Source: Polytrichum commune | Lineage: Eukaryota > Streptophyta > Polytrichopsida > Polytrichales > Polytrichaceae | DNA length: 64,000 nucleotides | Assembly (NCBI GenBank): GCA_950295325.1 | Contig: OX485804.1 | Coordinates: 60,666,533-60,730,532 of the forward strand | Reading direction: 5' to 3' | Part shown: positions 44,920-57,700 of the stretch, one piece after another | Layout of the letters: each line of letters opens with the position of its first letter | Numbering within the stretch: position 1 is the stretch's first letter | Notes under the pieces: generated by a model | Databases searched by the model: none | What the model was told of the DNA's origin: nothing | The model's input: only the letters and a program-made list of their open reading frames with translations | Program-made: the position numbers and the translations under genes

Positions 44920-47900
44920 ATGAATGGGTTTAGTGAAAGAGGGGATTGGTCATCTGAAGATATGGCCACTTGGCCATCTGCATCTGAGGATGAGATAGAC
45001 ATTGTCGGGGAGGATACTTTGGCTGACAGTGCAGATGAAGATCATTTGGATTTACCTTCGCCTTCCGTACCGCAATGTCCCATTGCTGAATGTACGGGAC
45101 TCTCAAGGGCTTCATGGGTGAATTTGGAGGTGGTACTTCTTAATGACAGTGGAGTTGTTGTGGCGGAGGGGATTTGTCGCAACACCCATCCACAAGATTG
45201 CATTGATGAAAACCCGCTTGGCACCGAGGACGTTGGGGTTGTCATATTGGAGTCGCTCGTTCATTCCGAGGTGGATCCCACTCATAGATTCTCCCTCCGG
45301 AGGTGGCCATTGAGGAATGTCACGATTGATGGTGTTTCCTTGTGTGAACATGAGCAACGACACTTGCAAATCCAAAAAGAGCAGCAATCAAACATGCGGC
45401 CACGCAAGGGTCAAAGAAAGTACGATACATTGGCACGTCCTGCTCCGTCTGCAACTGATTGTAAACGTCAAAGGTTGCTCGGGGAGGAGTCCATTAGAGA
45501 AGTTGCCACAAAGGATTGTTGTGTGCATCGTTGTTGCCAATTGTTTCCCCGGGATAAATTGTTGGCCATCCGCGAAGAAATGTGGCTTGGTGATTTCCGT
45601 CTAAGATCCACCAAAAAACTTGATGTGCATAGGGCGATACATGTGAATGGGGCGGGTCGCAAGGTCATCACCATTGAGAGCATAGACGTGTGTTGCAAGG
45701 CATGGTACACCATTCATGGTGTGTCGAAAGCGGACTTTTATAGACAAGCTGCTTATGCCAAGGAAGGCTGCCGGTCCCGTCACCATGGGAACGTGGGTTT
45801 AAAGAAACCTAGGGAAGCAACAAGGCAAGCAACGGCCACTCTAGCAACCATAATTGTCCCACTTGCCGATGCAATGCCGCACAAAACACGCACACTCACA
45901 ACTGGTGAAAAGGTTGTGGAGAAAGTTCTTCCCACAGGCACAAAATGGAAAGACATATTGTTGGATGTAAATGCAGTTGGGGAGAAGATTGGGTTGGAGC
46001 CAATTTCATCGTCAAAATTGAGTGCAATCAAGAAAGCAAACTTCAGCGAATACATTACAAAAAGACGAGGGGACAAATTTGCAAGGTGCTCTAATTGCGA
46101 GAAGTTGAAGCGCCTTCGGGATGCACATACGATGGGTACCGAGTCGTTTGCGGTGCATCAATTGAACTATTTCAAGCACGTAAACATGCAAGAGGCACAC
46201 CGTAATGATTACTACACAAATAGAGCATTGTCCATCTCCAGGCCCTTGGAAGTTCTTACGGTCATCCATGACAAAATGGACCATGCCAAGACAGCCTCCC
46301 CATGTTTTGCAAAACGAATCAAGGCCACAGATGGGTTTTTTAAGTTGCCTGTATCGGTTACAGGTGATCTTCGAAACAATGTTGACATACCCTAAATATT
46401 GTTGTATTTTATTATGTGATGTACTTGAGAACATTGATTCACTCAAAACGATTTAGACATACATAGATACTAATCACTTTGGGTTGGCATTGTAGGAATG
46501 ATTGCACATGGATACGGTGATGTCAAGTTTGCCCATTATGCTCTTGATTTGTATCCAGCAGATTCAAACCACACGATAGGGTCATTTGCAAGGCTTTTGC
46601 GTGATTTAGAGAAACCGCCAGCCTATTCTTCAGGATTGTTATTTGAAAATACGGGTTCAACACCTTTATATGAAGCAGTGATGGATGGAAAAGATGTATG
46701 CTTGCATTCGTTGCCCGAACCACCCAGTGAACCCGTGATAGCCAAGAAGTTGCCCCCCACTTTGCGTGTCCAATTGGACAATTGTGCCAAGGACAATAAA
46801 AGTAGATATGTATTTGCATATTGGTCGTTGTTGGTTGCGAAAGGCATTTTCAAGGAGGTTTTTGTGTCCTTCCTATTGGTAGGCCACACGCACGACGATA
46901 TTGATGCATCTTTTGGACGGTGGAGCATGAAGTTGCGGGAGGAGGATTTTCCTATAATCCCGTTATTGATGAAGTCATACATGGATTTGAAGAACGTTCC
47001 CGTCATCCCCCATATGATTGAGGAGGTGCCAGACTTCAAGGCATTTATAGAACCTTATATTCGAAGTGGAGCTCATCGATTGATTGGCCATACGAAGGCA
47101 CAACAATTCCGGTTCTACATGCGTGACGATGGTGTCCCGGCCATGCAATACAAGTTGTTGTGCACGACACAAGACTGGAGCCCGCCAGAGGGTCTCCTTG
47201 TGTGGTGCGTGGATGCAGATGGGAAGACCATGTTACCGGATGGAGAGCCTAGGCCTTGCAAGCCAATAGCCATGAAGAATTTGGAGGATATTTTGAAAGG
47301 TATATCAGGCTTCATTCAATATTGGGAGAGTTTGAAGATAGCGGATGTTGGCGGATCATGTTGGCATCATTATGGGAGTTGGATACATTATTGGACACGT
47401 GTTCGTGCGGCCTTGGCAGACCTCCACCAAGATAGCCCTCATACTTTGAGGCACGGATTTTGGCCACAAACTCGTATCGATGTACAAGCTTCGGAGGCTA
47501 GTCTTTTGAGTAATGGAGAGGTTCGTGAGGAGTTTGATATGGACGACCATTACGTTGGGCCTGCTAGTCAACGTCCCCCACCATCTTTCCGCATTGCAGT
47601 GGATTGTCATGAAGGTTATATGCTCATTTTGCGTCCTGGAGATGAGACATATGCAAAGCCAGTGTGGGTGGCAAGAGCTTTGTCCAATCCAAATTTTGTA
47701 TCTTCCAGCCCTCATTTTCGACAAATACAAGTAGAGTACTACCGACCGACAGCACGGAATGAAGATGTTGTTCGGCATTATACAGGCTGGGATACAAACC
47801 CTAACTTTCGGTGGAAGGTGGATTCTGAGCACGGTCCATCTTGGGTAGATACAGATTCCATATTCATAGCATGGAAACCACGGAAAAATCATAGTGGATC

Positions 47901-47982
47901 AGTGTCCATCCCTCAAAAGTACATAACTTTTGCAAAAGACAACCTTGCTCGGATCGCAGAAGAAGCAACCCACGTTGAATGA
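44920..47982 (+). CDS. DUF7869-type putative transposase, two exons
   Basis: Exons 44920-46363 and 46496-47982 join in phase 1 (donor ACAG|GTGATC, acceptor TTGTAG|GAATG) and give 976 residues. The first ATG is 44920. The N-terminal third is acidic and poorly ordered. The middle has Cys-rich pieces (CCVHRCCQLF; CSNCEKLK) that may bind zinc. Then come three acidic motifs in order: DKMDHAK near residue 450, QLDNCAKDNK near 580 and VGHTHDDIDASFGRW near 620. These are hallmarks of the DUF7869 family and are compatible with an RNase-H-fold DDE/D transposase, although I cannot prove catalysis. Its place between perfect terminal repeats makes it the best candidate for the enzyme that moves the element. 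No lesion was seen. Other copies: 62596-64000 (nonsense) and 12940-14877 (old). Confidence 0.75.
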
Positions 47983-48485
47983 GAAGTTGGTAGGATTGTG
48001 TTAGCATGATTATAGTGTAAACAGTAATTCGACGAATATATATTACTCATATGTGTGCTCCTCAAACTTGGGGCAAAGTTTGGGTAGAACTTGCGAATGC
48101 TATATTGTTTGGGGTTGGATGAATATCCATTTACTATATTTCAATACAATTGTGAAGTTCATTTTTTTATTAAGTTTGGGACTAAATTTTCCATTGAAGA
48201 AATATGCATTTATTGCATGCACTTTGTATGTTGCAATGTCTATATTTTATTGACCATGCTAATAATAGAAATCATTTTATATGTTTTTTGGGTGAAACTA
48301 GTTTGGAGTGCTCTACCCAAAGTGTTTTTGTTGATGAGGTTGGTGTTGAGTGCTCTACCATATGTGCTTATGTCCACACATAATAGATTTGGGATATTAG
48401 AACATATAATATATTTGAGATTGTTCGCAATATAGTTTCGGAACACGGAATGTTGTTTGATCCATATATTAATTTGAGACTAGAG

Positions 48486-48513
48486 AAAGTCTCAATTTAA
48501 CGAATATAGTGTT
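48486..48513 (-). repeat. right 28-bp terminal inverted repeat of the 11.1-kb element
   Basis: A perfect inverted match to 37413-37440, followed by the target duplication GTAT at 48514-48517. Two inverted subterminal motifs (GGAGTGCTCTACC-like) lie 150-210 bp inside. Confidence 0.9.
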
Positions 48514-48620
48514 GTATACAACAAACCCCTCTTGCCACCCCAAGTGGTACAAAGAGTGAAGAAAGCTTCATTCTAAAGCTTGCATGTTGGCTTGCCTTGA
48601 CTGCAACAACATGGGTTTTA

Positions 48621-50633
48621 GGGTCGCTTTACGCCATGGACCATGAACTCTAACCAGGGTGTTGTATGGGCATTTATTGGCTGTTGAACTCATCCAGGGA
48701 CCACTTTGGTTTACACCAAGGAGTGGCAAAGTGACCATGAAGGTCAAGGTCCCCAAAAGACACATTTTAAGGCCTAATTAATACATTGAAATGGTCCAAC
48801 GGGTTTTGAGGTGAGAGAGGCAAGAGAGGTGGTTTGGAAGGAAAAGACAAAGGCCCATGGAAGAGCCTAGAGGCCCATGGAAAGTGCCGTAATAATAATA
48901 TTAATGAATTTTTTTCTTGGGGGCTTTATATACAACTCTTCCCACTAGGTAGGGCTCAAAAGGCATACTTTTCAACATCTATGTGATGTAATGAATTTTG
49001 AGAAACAAGTCCACACTTTATGTGCCTTGATCATATCATAGGCCATGAGACACACTATTTCTTCCATGCCCTACCCCTTAAATTGGCTCCCACATGTTTC
49101 ACCAAACAATGTGGGACATTTAGAACTCAAGAATTCAAGTACACATGGTGAATCGGGTTGCAAATAATGCTCAATGTACAATACAAGGTACATGTCACAT
49201 GTAAATTACATTGAACATGTACAAATTAAATCGCTCATCACAAGCAACTTCCAACCATGTCCCGTGGGAAGAACATGGGACATATCCCATGAGTCACAAT
49301 GTTATAGATGGGAAGTTTGTTTGTCTCATGATGAAGGGGAATCATCATGAGACAAACCAAAGTGAGATGCATCAAATATGAGAATTTATTTCACCTCACA
49401 ATAATTGTCCCTCTCAAGCAAAGGGACAATTTCAACTTTTCAATAATGGGAATACAATAATTTTATTTCCAAACATGATGGACTGCAACTTCGATTTGGA
49501 TTTGCTAATCATCTCATACTAATTGCATGTTTATTATTGAATATCTATAAAATAATTTTTTATTTTTGTTTCATTTTAGAGATCTTGTAGATCTAGTCTA
49601 GATGTAGATGTGAGTCACCTTTGTAAATAATTACGAGAGAGAGAGAGAGAGAGAGAGAGAACCTACAAGTGTTTTTCATTCATCCAACAAGAAGCCCTGA
49701 AATAGTAAACAAGCATCAATTTACTATTTTTAGTCATCTAGACATTGGATTTAGGTTCAAAGACCGCAAATTAGTCTAGTCCAAATTACATGAGTTGAAT
49801 CCCCCAAAAATTTATAAGGGACAAGTTTTTATGTTGGATGAAGGAGAGGTGTTTTGATTTCTACATTCTTATATTACAAGGTAAATGTCGGCTTTACATG
49901 TAAAGTGCTTAAAAACCCTCAATTTACACATGTGATGTGCAATGAGTTGGTGGCTAAGGTGTCAAAGGAGGGTTTGGAGGTGTAAGGTTCAAATCCCTAC
50001 ATCCCTAGGTCTCATCTTGTAAGTGGGAAGGGCCTATCTGTAGGTTAGACCAAGTTTATGGAATGTATGATTATTTATTTTTTGACATTTCCCTTTGAAA
50101 AAACTACCAAATAGCATATTCCCATCATCCATACAAAATGTCCCATCTACACAATATCCCATGTCCAACTGAACATTCTCATTATCAATCAAGGGACATG
50201 AGCAAAATTCCCACTCTTTCCACATTCCCTTCCAAATCTTATGAACCACGGGACATGAAAGGGGATTTTGGGAAATTTTCCCATTGGGACACAAGTGAAA
50301 GTTCTATGTGCATTTCTTTTGTATAAATTGTTGTGAGAAGATTTGCAGGCCCATATTCGACACATTTACACAGAAGTGAAGACAAGTGAAGCCCAAGAAA
50401 AGACAAGAGAATGATCAAACTTGATTTTCTTTCAAAATTGCCCTTTTTGAACATATATTAAAAAAAATCAGCAGATTCACTTTTTGGTGCATGGTCATTC
50501 CTCTTGATTCACATTCGGTTTACACCTAGTGAGGGACCCAAAAACTTTGTAAATTGATTTTCTAAAAAATTGGACCATGAAAAAAGGTTGACTTCCATGG
50601 TCCGACTTCGTGGTCTATGGTGTAAACCAGCCC
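48621..50633. mobile_element. 2.0-kb Harbinger-like TIR element, composite interior
   Basis: It begins GGGTCGCTTTACGCCATGGA and ends CCATGG-like TATGGTGTAAACCAGCCC, with TTA on both sides (48618-48620, 50634-50636). The interior holds the dispersed repeat 49237-50312 (also at 9473-10640) and a stretch (49000-49240) that is inverted relative to 54050-54300 in the intron of the oxidase gene. No transposase remains. Confidence 0.65.
49237..50312 (+). repeat. dispersed repeat, also at 9473-10640
   Basis: It shares more than 1 kb with 9473-10640, including GGTCACAATGTTATAGATGG-like and CATGTCCAA phrases and a tRNA-like A/B box pair near 49945-49995. A (GA)n run at 49632-49660 is specific to this copy. 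Confidence 0.6.
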
Positions 50634-50731
50634 TTAGCAGCATGGGTTTTAGCAGCACCTTACTGACGTCCAGCTAGCTGGTTGCCCGAACTCCCAAGCT
50701 TCTGCCTACGTACACCTGATGCACCCCATTA

Positions 50732-51205
50732 GGGGCGGTTTACACTATGGACCATGAAGTTGTCCCACGTAAGAGGCCTATTTTGCGTGGGACAACTTCA
50801 TGGGACGACTTCCATGGTCCGAGTTACTAAAATATTAGTTTTCATGGTTCGTGGGCCCTTCACTAGGTGTAAAGCGAATGTGGACCATGAAGAATGACCA
50901 TGCACCAAAAAGTGGAGTCATTAACTAAGTTGGAAAAAAAATCATTAAAACGGCATTTTTCTGACATGGGCCCTTGCTATTTTTCCTAGACCACCTCTTT
51001 TGCTTGTCCCAACGGAAAACCCGTTGGACCATGGTAGTGGATAGAGTAGGCTTAAAAAAACAAATTTGTGGACCTCAACCTCCGTGGTCACTCTGCCATT
51101 TTTTCCTTGGTGTAAACCCAAGTCGTCCCGGGATGACTTCAACGTCCAATCACATCGCTTAGACGGCCGTGGGACGACTTCATGGTCCATAGTGTAAACC
51201 GCCCC
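50732..51205. mobile_element. 474-bp Harbinger-like MITE
   Basis: Perfect terminal inverted repeats of over 25 bp, outer end GGGGCGGTTTACACTATGG, are flanked by TTA on both sides (50729-50731 and 51206-51208). The 3-bp TTA target and the G-rich end fit PIF/Harbinger. It lies 511 bp upstream of the start codon of the polyamine oxidase gene and might influence its promoter. Confidence 0.85.
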
Positions 51206-51716
51206 TTATTTGAGGCAGGATCTTCTTCAGTACTTAGTCATTGGATCTTCTTCCGCATTCAACAGTCAGTTCCACACAGTGACTTCTCACAACAAGATCG
51301 TCTTACAAATTCAGCGTCGATCGACAGCATGCATCGGACACCTCTGCTGCTTACCGATCGGTGCTAACTAAGCGTCGACATTCCTGGACTGATTTCGAGG
51401 ACCTCATTTGATAACATCATCATCTTGGTACGTCTGATTAGTGTCATCGTTTATTTGCTGTTGCAGGTTTGCTCAGTCCTTTGAATCTGCATTCTATTTG
51501 CTTTGCATCACAAGGTGTGAATATAACATCCACCGCTACTAAGCCACATTTGTATGATGAATATAAGCACATGTCAAGTGGATGATGCATGTGTGTTGAA
51601 GCTGGTCTGTAGAGAAAGTTGACACATGAATATTATACGCGATTTATGAGCCGGTGATCTGAACCCTGTTTCCTATAACCGATCATCGATTCGGTGGGCG
51701 CAGGTTTTGAGCAGTG

Positions 51717-54700
51717 ATGAAAGTGGAGACTGCCTTAAATCTCATGGTAGCCATGGCCAGAAGTAGCAAACTGGTCTTGTGGCTGGTCGTACTTCAACTC
51801 ACAGCTGGAGCAGCCTCTGCTCGTGAAGACAGTGGAAAGCACACTACTCACGCCGATGTTATCATCGTTGGCGCTGGCATTGCAGGTATCATTTAGTACA
51901 GGAACGCATGGGACATCCATCAGTGAGTTCGCTCTTCAGAAACATACTAATTTGAAGAAGCTTTACAATACTAATTTGAAGAAGCTTTACAAATTAGTGT
52001 TAAGATTTGGCGTACCATTGTGGGTGACCACATTACTGTGTCTCGATCGATCACGCTTACCTTCCCTACAAACACCCGGAGGATGGTGAAGTTTCAAACA
52101 TACTTTAAAATATGAGGGCCTTGCAGGATATGAAGAGAAGATGACGTGGGAGCGTAGAGATTTCAAGACCAGAAAGCTCCCCCAATCATTTCAGCTAGTA
52201 TGTTGAATGCACCTTCCAGAAACTTTCAGCCTAGAGACTGGCCATCGAGAAACTGGCATGCCGCAAGCAACTGTGACAACGATGATTCTTTTAGTCACAG
52301 GCTTCCCAGCAAGCAATCCTTTTCGTTTCTTTAGTCCTCACAGCCTCAAGCTAACTGTTTGGTTGCAGCTCCTAGATTGCTTCTATCAAACTTTTTTACT
52401 GGTGTGATGCAGACTCTGACATCCATTTGCCGTTAACGGGAAATTCAACATACCATGTGTAATTTCAAACGACAGGGTATTGAAATAAAACTTAGCTGCA
52501 CTCAGCATCGCGAATGCACATCGCGTACAGTAGGCAGTGTACACGTGCCATTAAATGTAGCATTCAGTGATCTCAGCATCAATTTAAGTATTGGCTAACT
52601 TCCTAAATAGTCAGTCTTTCGTCACTAGTGAAGTACTGAGATAAAATGCTGAGGATTTATCCAAATAAAAGCGAAGGATACATCAAGAACTTAATTAAGG
52701 TGTACTCCTACATTGCAGGATCCTGATCAAATGCCATAATTCCAGTAATTTGCTCATTCTAGTCGTTGGAGTTCTTTACTGTACTTGATGTAGTCTATCA
52801 TGGGCATTTCAAGTCACCGATTTGTGTGCTGCAGGCATAATGGCAGGTAAGCGTTTAGCAGAGAAAGGCGTAAACGATTTCCTCATTCTAGAAGGACAGT
52901 CCATAATCGGCGGCCGCATGCACAAGCATAAATTTGGTGGACTGTCCATCGAGAAAGGGGCCAATTGGGTGGAAGGTGTAAATGGACCTGGACTCAATCC
53001 AATCTTGCCGTTAGTTCGGGAGCTGGGTCTACGAACTGCGAAATCCGATTACACCAACGTAAGCAGCAACATCTACAACGCTGGGTACGTGACTCAAGTC
53101 AGATCCTATATGCATTTACAGTATGCTACGTATTGCATTGGCATAACGCGGATTGTAAATATCGAGTGTTTACATTGGTGTGAGCCTTGAGGAAGTGATC
53201 GGCATGCAGTGCTCTGCGAATATACGAATAGTTAGCATTGATCTGTGGGTGTGCAGAGGTTTGTTGCCCCCACAGGCGGGCGCAGCAGGTTTCAACTTGA
53301 GTGACGCAATTTTCTCATTCGACTCCGATTTGGGAGCTACTTTTACATCCCGCAAACAGAAAGATATCTCCATTTTAACTGCCCAGAGGCTTTTCGGAAG
53401 GTAAACTCTACTCAACAGCACTACACCGTTTATGGTATCTAGGGTCATATGCGTCATAGTGTCACTTACTCTGTTTTGAGACATATGCTAAGTTACACTA
53501 ATGATCAATAATTTCCACATTAATGTCACTTCATGATTCTTGGTGCTCACATGCGCTTATTGATATCTTGGCATGAGTATTGTTAATAGTGTTATGAGGT
53601 GTAACCTTATGCCTATGTTACACAATGGTCTACCAGCTGACTCAAGTGTACACCAATGATGCTTGGCATTAGTACGTTGAATAATATCCTCTCCTTGGAT
53701 ACTGAGGGCTGGTTTACATCATGGACCATGAAGTTGGACCATGGAATTTGGCCTTTTTCCATGGTCCAACTTGATGGTCCAACTTCCATGCTCCGATTTC
53801 TTAAAAAACCAATTTACAAAGCCTTTGAGCCCCTCACTAGGTGTAAACCGAATGTGAACCAAGAAGAATGACCATGCACCAAAAAGGGAATGTGTTGATT
53901 ATTTTAGAATATATGCCCAAAAAGGACATTTTTGAAAAAAAACTCAAGTTTGACCATACTCTTGTCTTCTCTTGGGCTTCACTTGTCTTCTTTTCTTGTT
54001 AAATGTGTTGAAGATGTGGCTTGCAAATCCTCTCACAAACTATTTTTACCAAAAAAATGAGCGATTTAATTTTTACCTGTTCAATGCAATTTACATGTGA
54101 CATGTACCTCGTGTTGTACAATGAGCATTGTTTGCAACCCGCTTCATCATGTGTACTCAAATTCTTGAGTTCTAGGTGTTCCATGTTGTTTGGTGAAACA
54201 TGTGGAAGCCAATTTAACGGGCACGGCAAGGAAGAAATGGTATGTCTCATGGACTATGATATGATCAAGGCACATAGAGGGTAGACTTGCTTCTCAACAT
54301 TTAGTACATCACATAGATGTTGAATAGTGTTCCTTGTGAGCCCTACCTAGTGGGAAGAGTTTTATATAATGCCCCCAAAAAGAGATTTTAATTTATTATT
54401 ATTATAAGAGCGTTTCTTTGTCATGGGCCCCTACCTTTTCTACCAGACCACTTCTTTTGCCTCTCTCACCTTAAAATCCATTGGATCATGTCAATGGATT
54501 ATGTAGGCCTTAAAATATGTCTTTTGGGGACCTCAACCTTCATGGTCACTCTGACATTTTTTCTTTGGTGTAAACCGAAGTGGTCTTGGGACGAGTTCAA
54601 TAACCAATCAACACTCTTGCATGAGCCTGGGACAACTTCATGGTCCATGGTGTAAACAACCCCCTAACATGCAAACTATCATGTCAAGTTATCCCAATGC

Positions 54701-57700
54701 CTTGCGACAATTGCCATTATATAATTAACTTTCCACTTGAAGAAGTTACTTTCGCTGAAAAATAATATCTTATTGGCAATTAAAGGACGTGACACTTTAA
54801 GACCTGTAAGCATCTAGTTTAGGCCCTTCGCACGTGATACTAAATTCCATAAATGGTGCACTAGTTCTTCAACCTGTATGTCTGTATAGCTCAAAAGTGC
54901 ACTAGTACTGTGTTGCACGTTGTTATCTATCCATCAATGTATGTATGTATGTATGTATGTTGCCTGATGTATTTTGACTGCATCAATGAAAGCACTGGAT
55001 ATGCCTAAAGGAACTGCTGATCCATGTTGCAGTGTACCGGTGACTCCTGTGGAGATGGCACTAGACTACTACAACTACGACTATGAATTTGCAGGTGTTT
55101 CTTTTGTATTGCCTTGCAGTGTGAGCAGCACAGAAAGATATCGGCTGATGATAGCTAGACTTCTCCTTTGTCTGGGACCAGTTTTGGTCTGGTGTGGTCA
55201 TTTTTCTGATACACTTAGGGTATCTATAATGCGGATTTCACATTTATTTGATACCAGTAGGCTATGGGTATTTGACGGTATTATTTCTCAACACCATTCA
55301 GGTTTACATACCATGCAAGGACTTTCATATGTAGACAAGATTGCCCTAGTATCAAAATGGTTTACAATGCTATTGACCCATAATTTAACTTGGATATTCA
55401 AAAATTCGCACACCTTGAGATACCCACCAAATATTAATATTTGACTAGTATTACAATTTTGATACCCATAGGTAAGTTCTTTATAACATACTTGATGCTA
55501 ATTTATTGGTAACATGCGTTCACATATATACCGATAGACTGACATGCCGATATGATATTAAAGATCATTAATATTGAAGATGGATAGTTGATAAGAAAGA
55601 TGCCTCCTCACATTGCAGCTGGCACCTTACACTGAGTTGTAACTACTGTTCTAGAGCCTCCAAGGGTGACAAGTTTGGAGAACACGCAGCCGCTTCCCAC
55701 ATTCAAGAATTACGGCCCTGACCTACACTTTGTGAGCGACCCAAGGGGATATGGCACAATCATAGACCTTCTAGCGTCCAAATACTTGAAAACAAAGGAG
55801 GGGAATATTACAGATTCCCGCCTAAAACTTAACAAGGTAGTTGTCACGTCCTCTTATTTGGTGAATCGTGCTTATAATATCCTTTATATGAGAACATATT
55901 AAAGAAATTAGTTCCATTGCCCCTTGCTACTCAAGATTGATACGAATTTGCACTGAATAATTTGCAGGTAGTGCGGGAGATCAAATACTCTTCGAAAGGT
56001 TCAACACTGACGACTGAAGACGGAGACGTGTACACTGCCGAGTATGTCATTCTGACTGTCAGCGTAGGAGTTCTGCAAAGTCGGCTCATCGACTTCAACC
56101 CCGACCTGCCGGTGAGTTACGGGCCAGAGATAACAGTAAGGTAGACCGGTGTTAATCCAACATAACAATGTCATGTATGTGAGTTAGATGCGGATGTAAG
56201 AACGGACACCAAAAAAAAGCGTGTTTAAAAGAGATCAGATTACGTGTTCAAAATTTGTTGACCATTCTAGGTTCAATAGTCGATTTCATTGGGGGACCTA
56301 TATGACCATTTAATGAGCACAAGAATCTTTGCTTTGGTTGTGAAGAAGATATTCATATGAGCTCCAAAGATTATAAGGGAATGGTTGCGGACACGATTTG
56401 GATTTGGATTTGCGAACCATCTCGCACTAAATGTGTGTTTCATATCCTACGAGAAGTGGGTGCCAATAGAAAAGTGTCCGATTAAGACCCACTTACCTTA
56501 ATTGACATGCACCCCCAGAAACTCAGGATTCATTTGGTTCTGAATCAATTAAAGCTATTTTCATTTCAAGTTACAGGTCCATCTGCCATTTCCACAAGCT
56601 GTTGTATTTAATATCGGTCCTGACGAGTACTGGGTTAGGACTTATTCAAATACATGGCCCTATGAACATCAAACAGTACCAGTGCAATATCGTCGACTAG
56701 CTGCACCTTGAAGCTTCCAGAAAGCTAATAGTGTCACTTGAATAGAGAAGAAGAAGGTTACTAACTGATTCAGCAAGAGGACCTCGAGAGAGGGCTGGGG
56801 GGGGGACGTTTGAAACTCGGACCCTTCTGCAAAGGACCGTAGAAAATCCTAGTGACAACTCACGCTAAGTCTATTTTCTAATCATGACCTCTCATTCGCT
56901 GATTTACAGGCGTGGAAGCTGGTGTCACTTTATGAATTTAACATGGCGCTCTACACAAAGATCTTCGTCCAGTTCCCTTACACGTTCTGGCCCACCGGAC
57001 CCGGCACCCAGTTTTTCATTTATGCAGATGAAAGGCGCGGATACTATCCAATTTGGCAGGTACATTTTTTATTTGGGAACCTCAGTTTGTTCCCTGCAAA
57101 TATGTGAGCTTTGAACTGCTGATACTTCCATGACTTGATCGTGGTTGTGAAACATCCCCACCTGCTCTTCAATCTCAAATTTGCTACCAGTGGAGTAAAT
57201 CATCGAGAGATGTTTGTTGTAGCGATTAGACTTTGATTCAGTTTTGAGTCATCGAGATGTCCGAGGAATTCCAGGGCTATGTTACGAAGATTCGGCTGTA
57301 GTGATAATCAATTGGAGTCTGTGCTTTGGATGGCGTGGCTGATCAGCACCTAGAGGGAGAATACCCCGGTTGCAACGTAATCATGGTGACGGTTACCGAC
57401 GACGAGTCCCGCCGCATTGAGCAACAGTCTGACGAGGAAACGGCAGCAGAGATCAAGGGAGTCCTGGCTGCCATGTTCCGCAGAGAAATTCCTGACGTAT
57501 TGAACATTTTCGTACCACGTTGGGGGAACGACCGGCTGTTTCGAGGCGCCTTTTCAAACTGGCCCATCGGCGTCGACACGAAAACATTTGAGAGGATCCA
57601 AGTGAGCCCTCCTCCTTTTCGTACATAACGTGATCCAGTGAGTAGTTGGGAGGTTCCACGGTTCAGCTCTTCCTGGTGGAAACATCGGCTCCCGTTTTCT

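Larger units (their letters stand above)
37413..48513. mobile_element. 11.1-kb TIR DNA transposon with DUF7869 gene and large cargo gene
   Basis: The terminal inverted repeats are 28 bp and perfectly matched (37413-37440 and 48486-48513); the outer end reads AACACTATATTCGTTAAATT. They are flanked by the 4-bp direct repeat GTAT (37409-37412 and 48514-48517). Subterminal repeats with the core GGTAGRGCACTCCAAAC lie inside both ends: six at the left in a 97-98-bp tandem array, two inverted at the right. Between them lie two divergent genes, a DUF7869-type putative transposase (44920-47982, +) and a large GC-rich gene (44696-38720, -). A second copy with the same terminal repeat starts at 62065 in the opposite orientation. 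Complete ends and an open transposase frame suggest a recent insertion. Confidence 0.85.

Noticed and set aside
47356-47892. Minus-strand 178-codon frame, with a similar one at 62686-63132 (+)
   Set aside because: Antisense of the well-supported DUF7869 frame; its conservation follows from the sense strand.
48053-48435. Frames of 66 and 114 codons after the transposase, nearly identical at 62143-62525
   Set aside because: They lie between the transposase stop and the terminal repeat, are low complexity and overlap each other. Their similarity is due to the copied element.
51714-51716. Start of the oxidase at GTG 51714
   Set aside because: The next codon is ATG 51717, which gives a normal signal peptide; plant nuclear genes rarely start at GTG.
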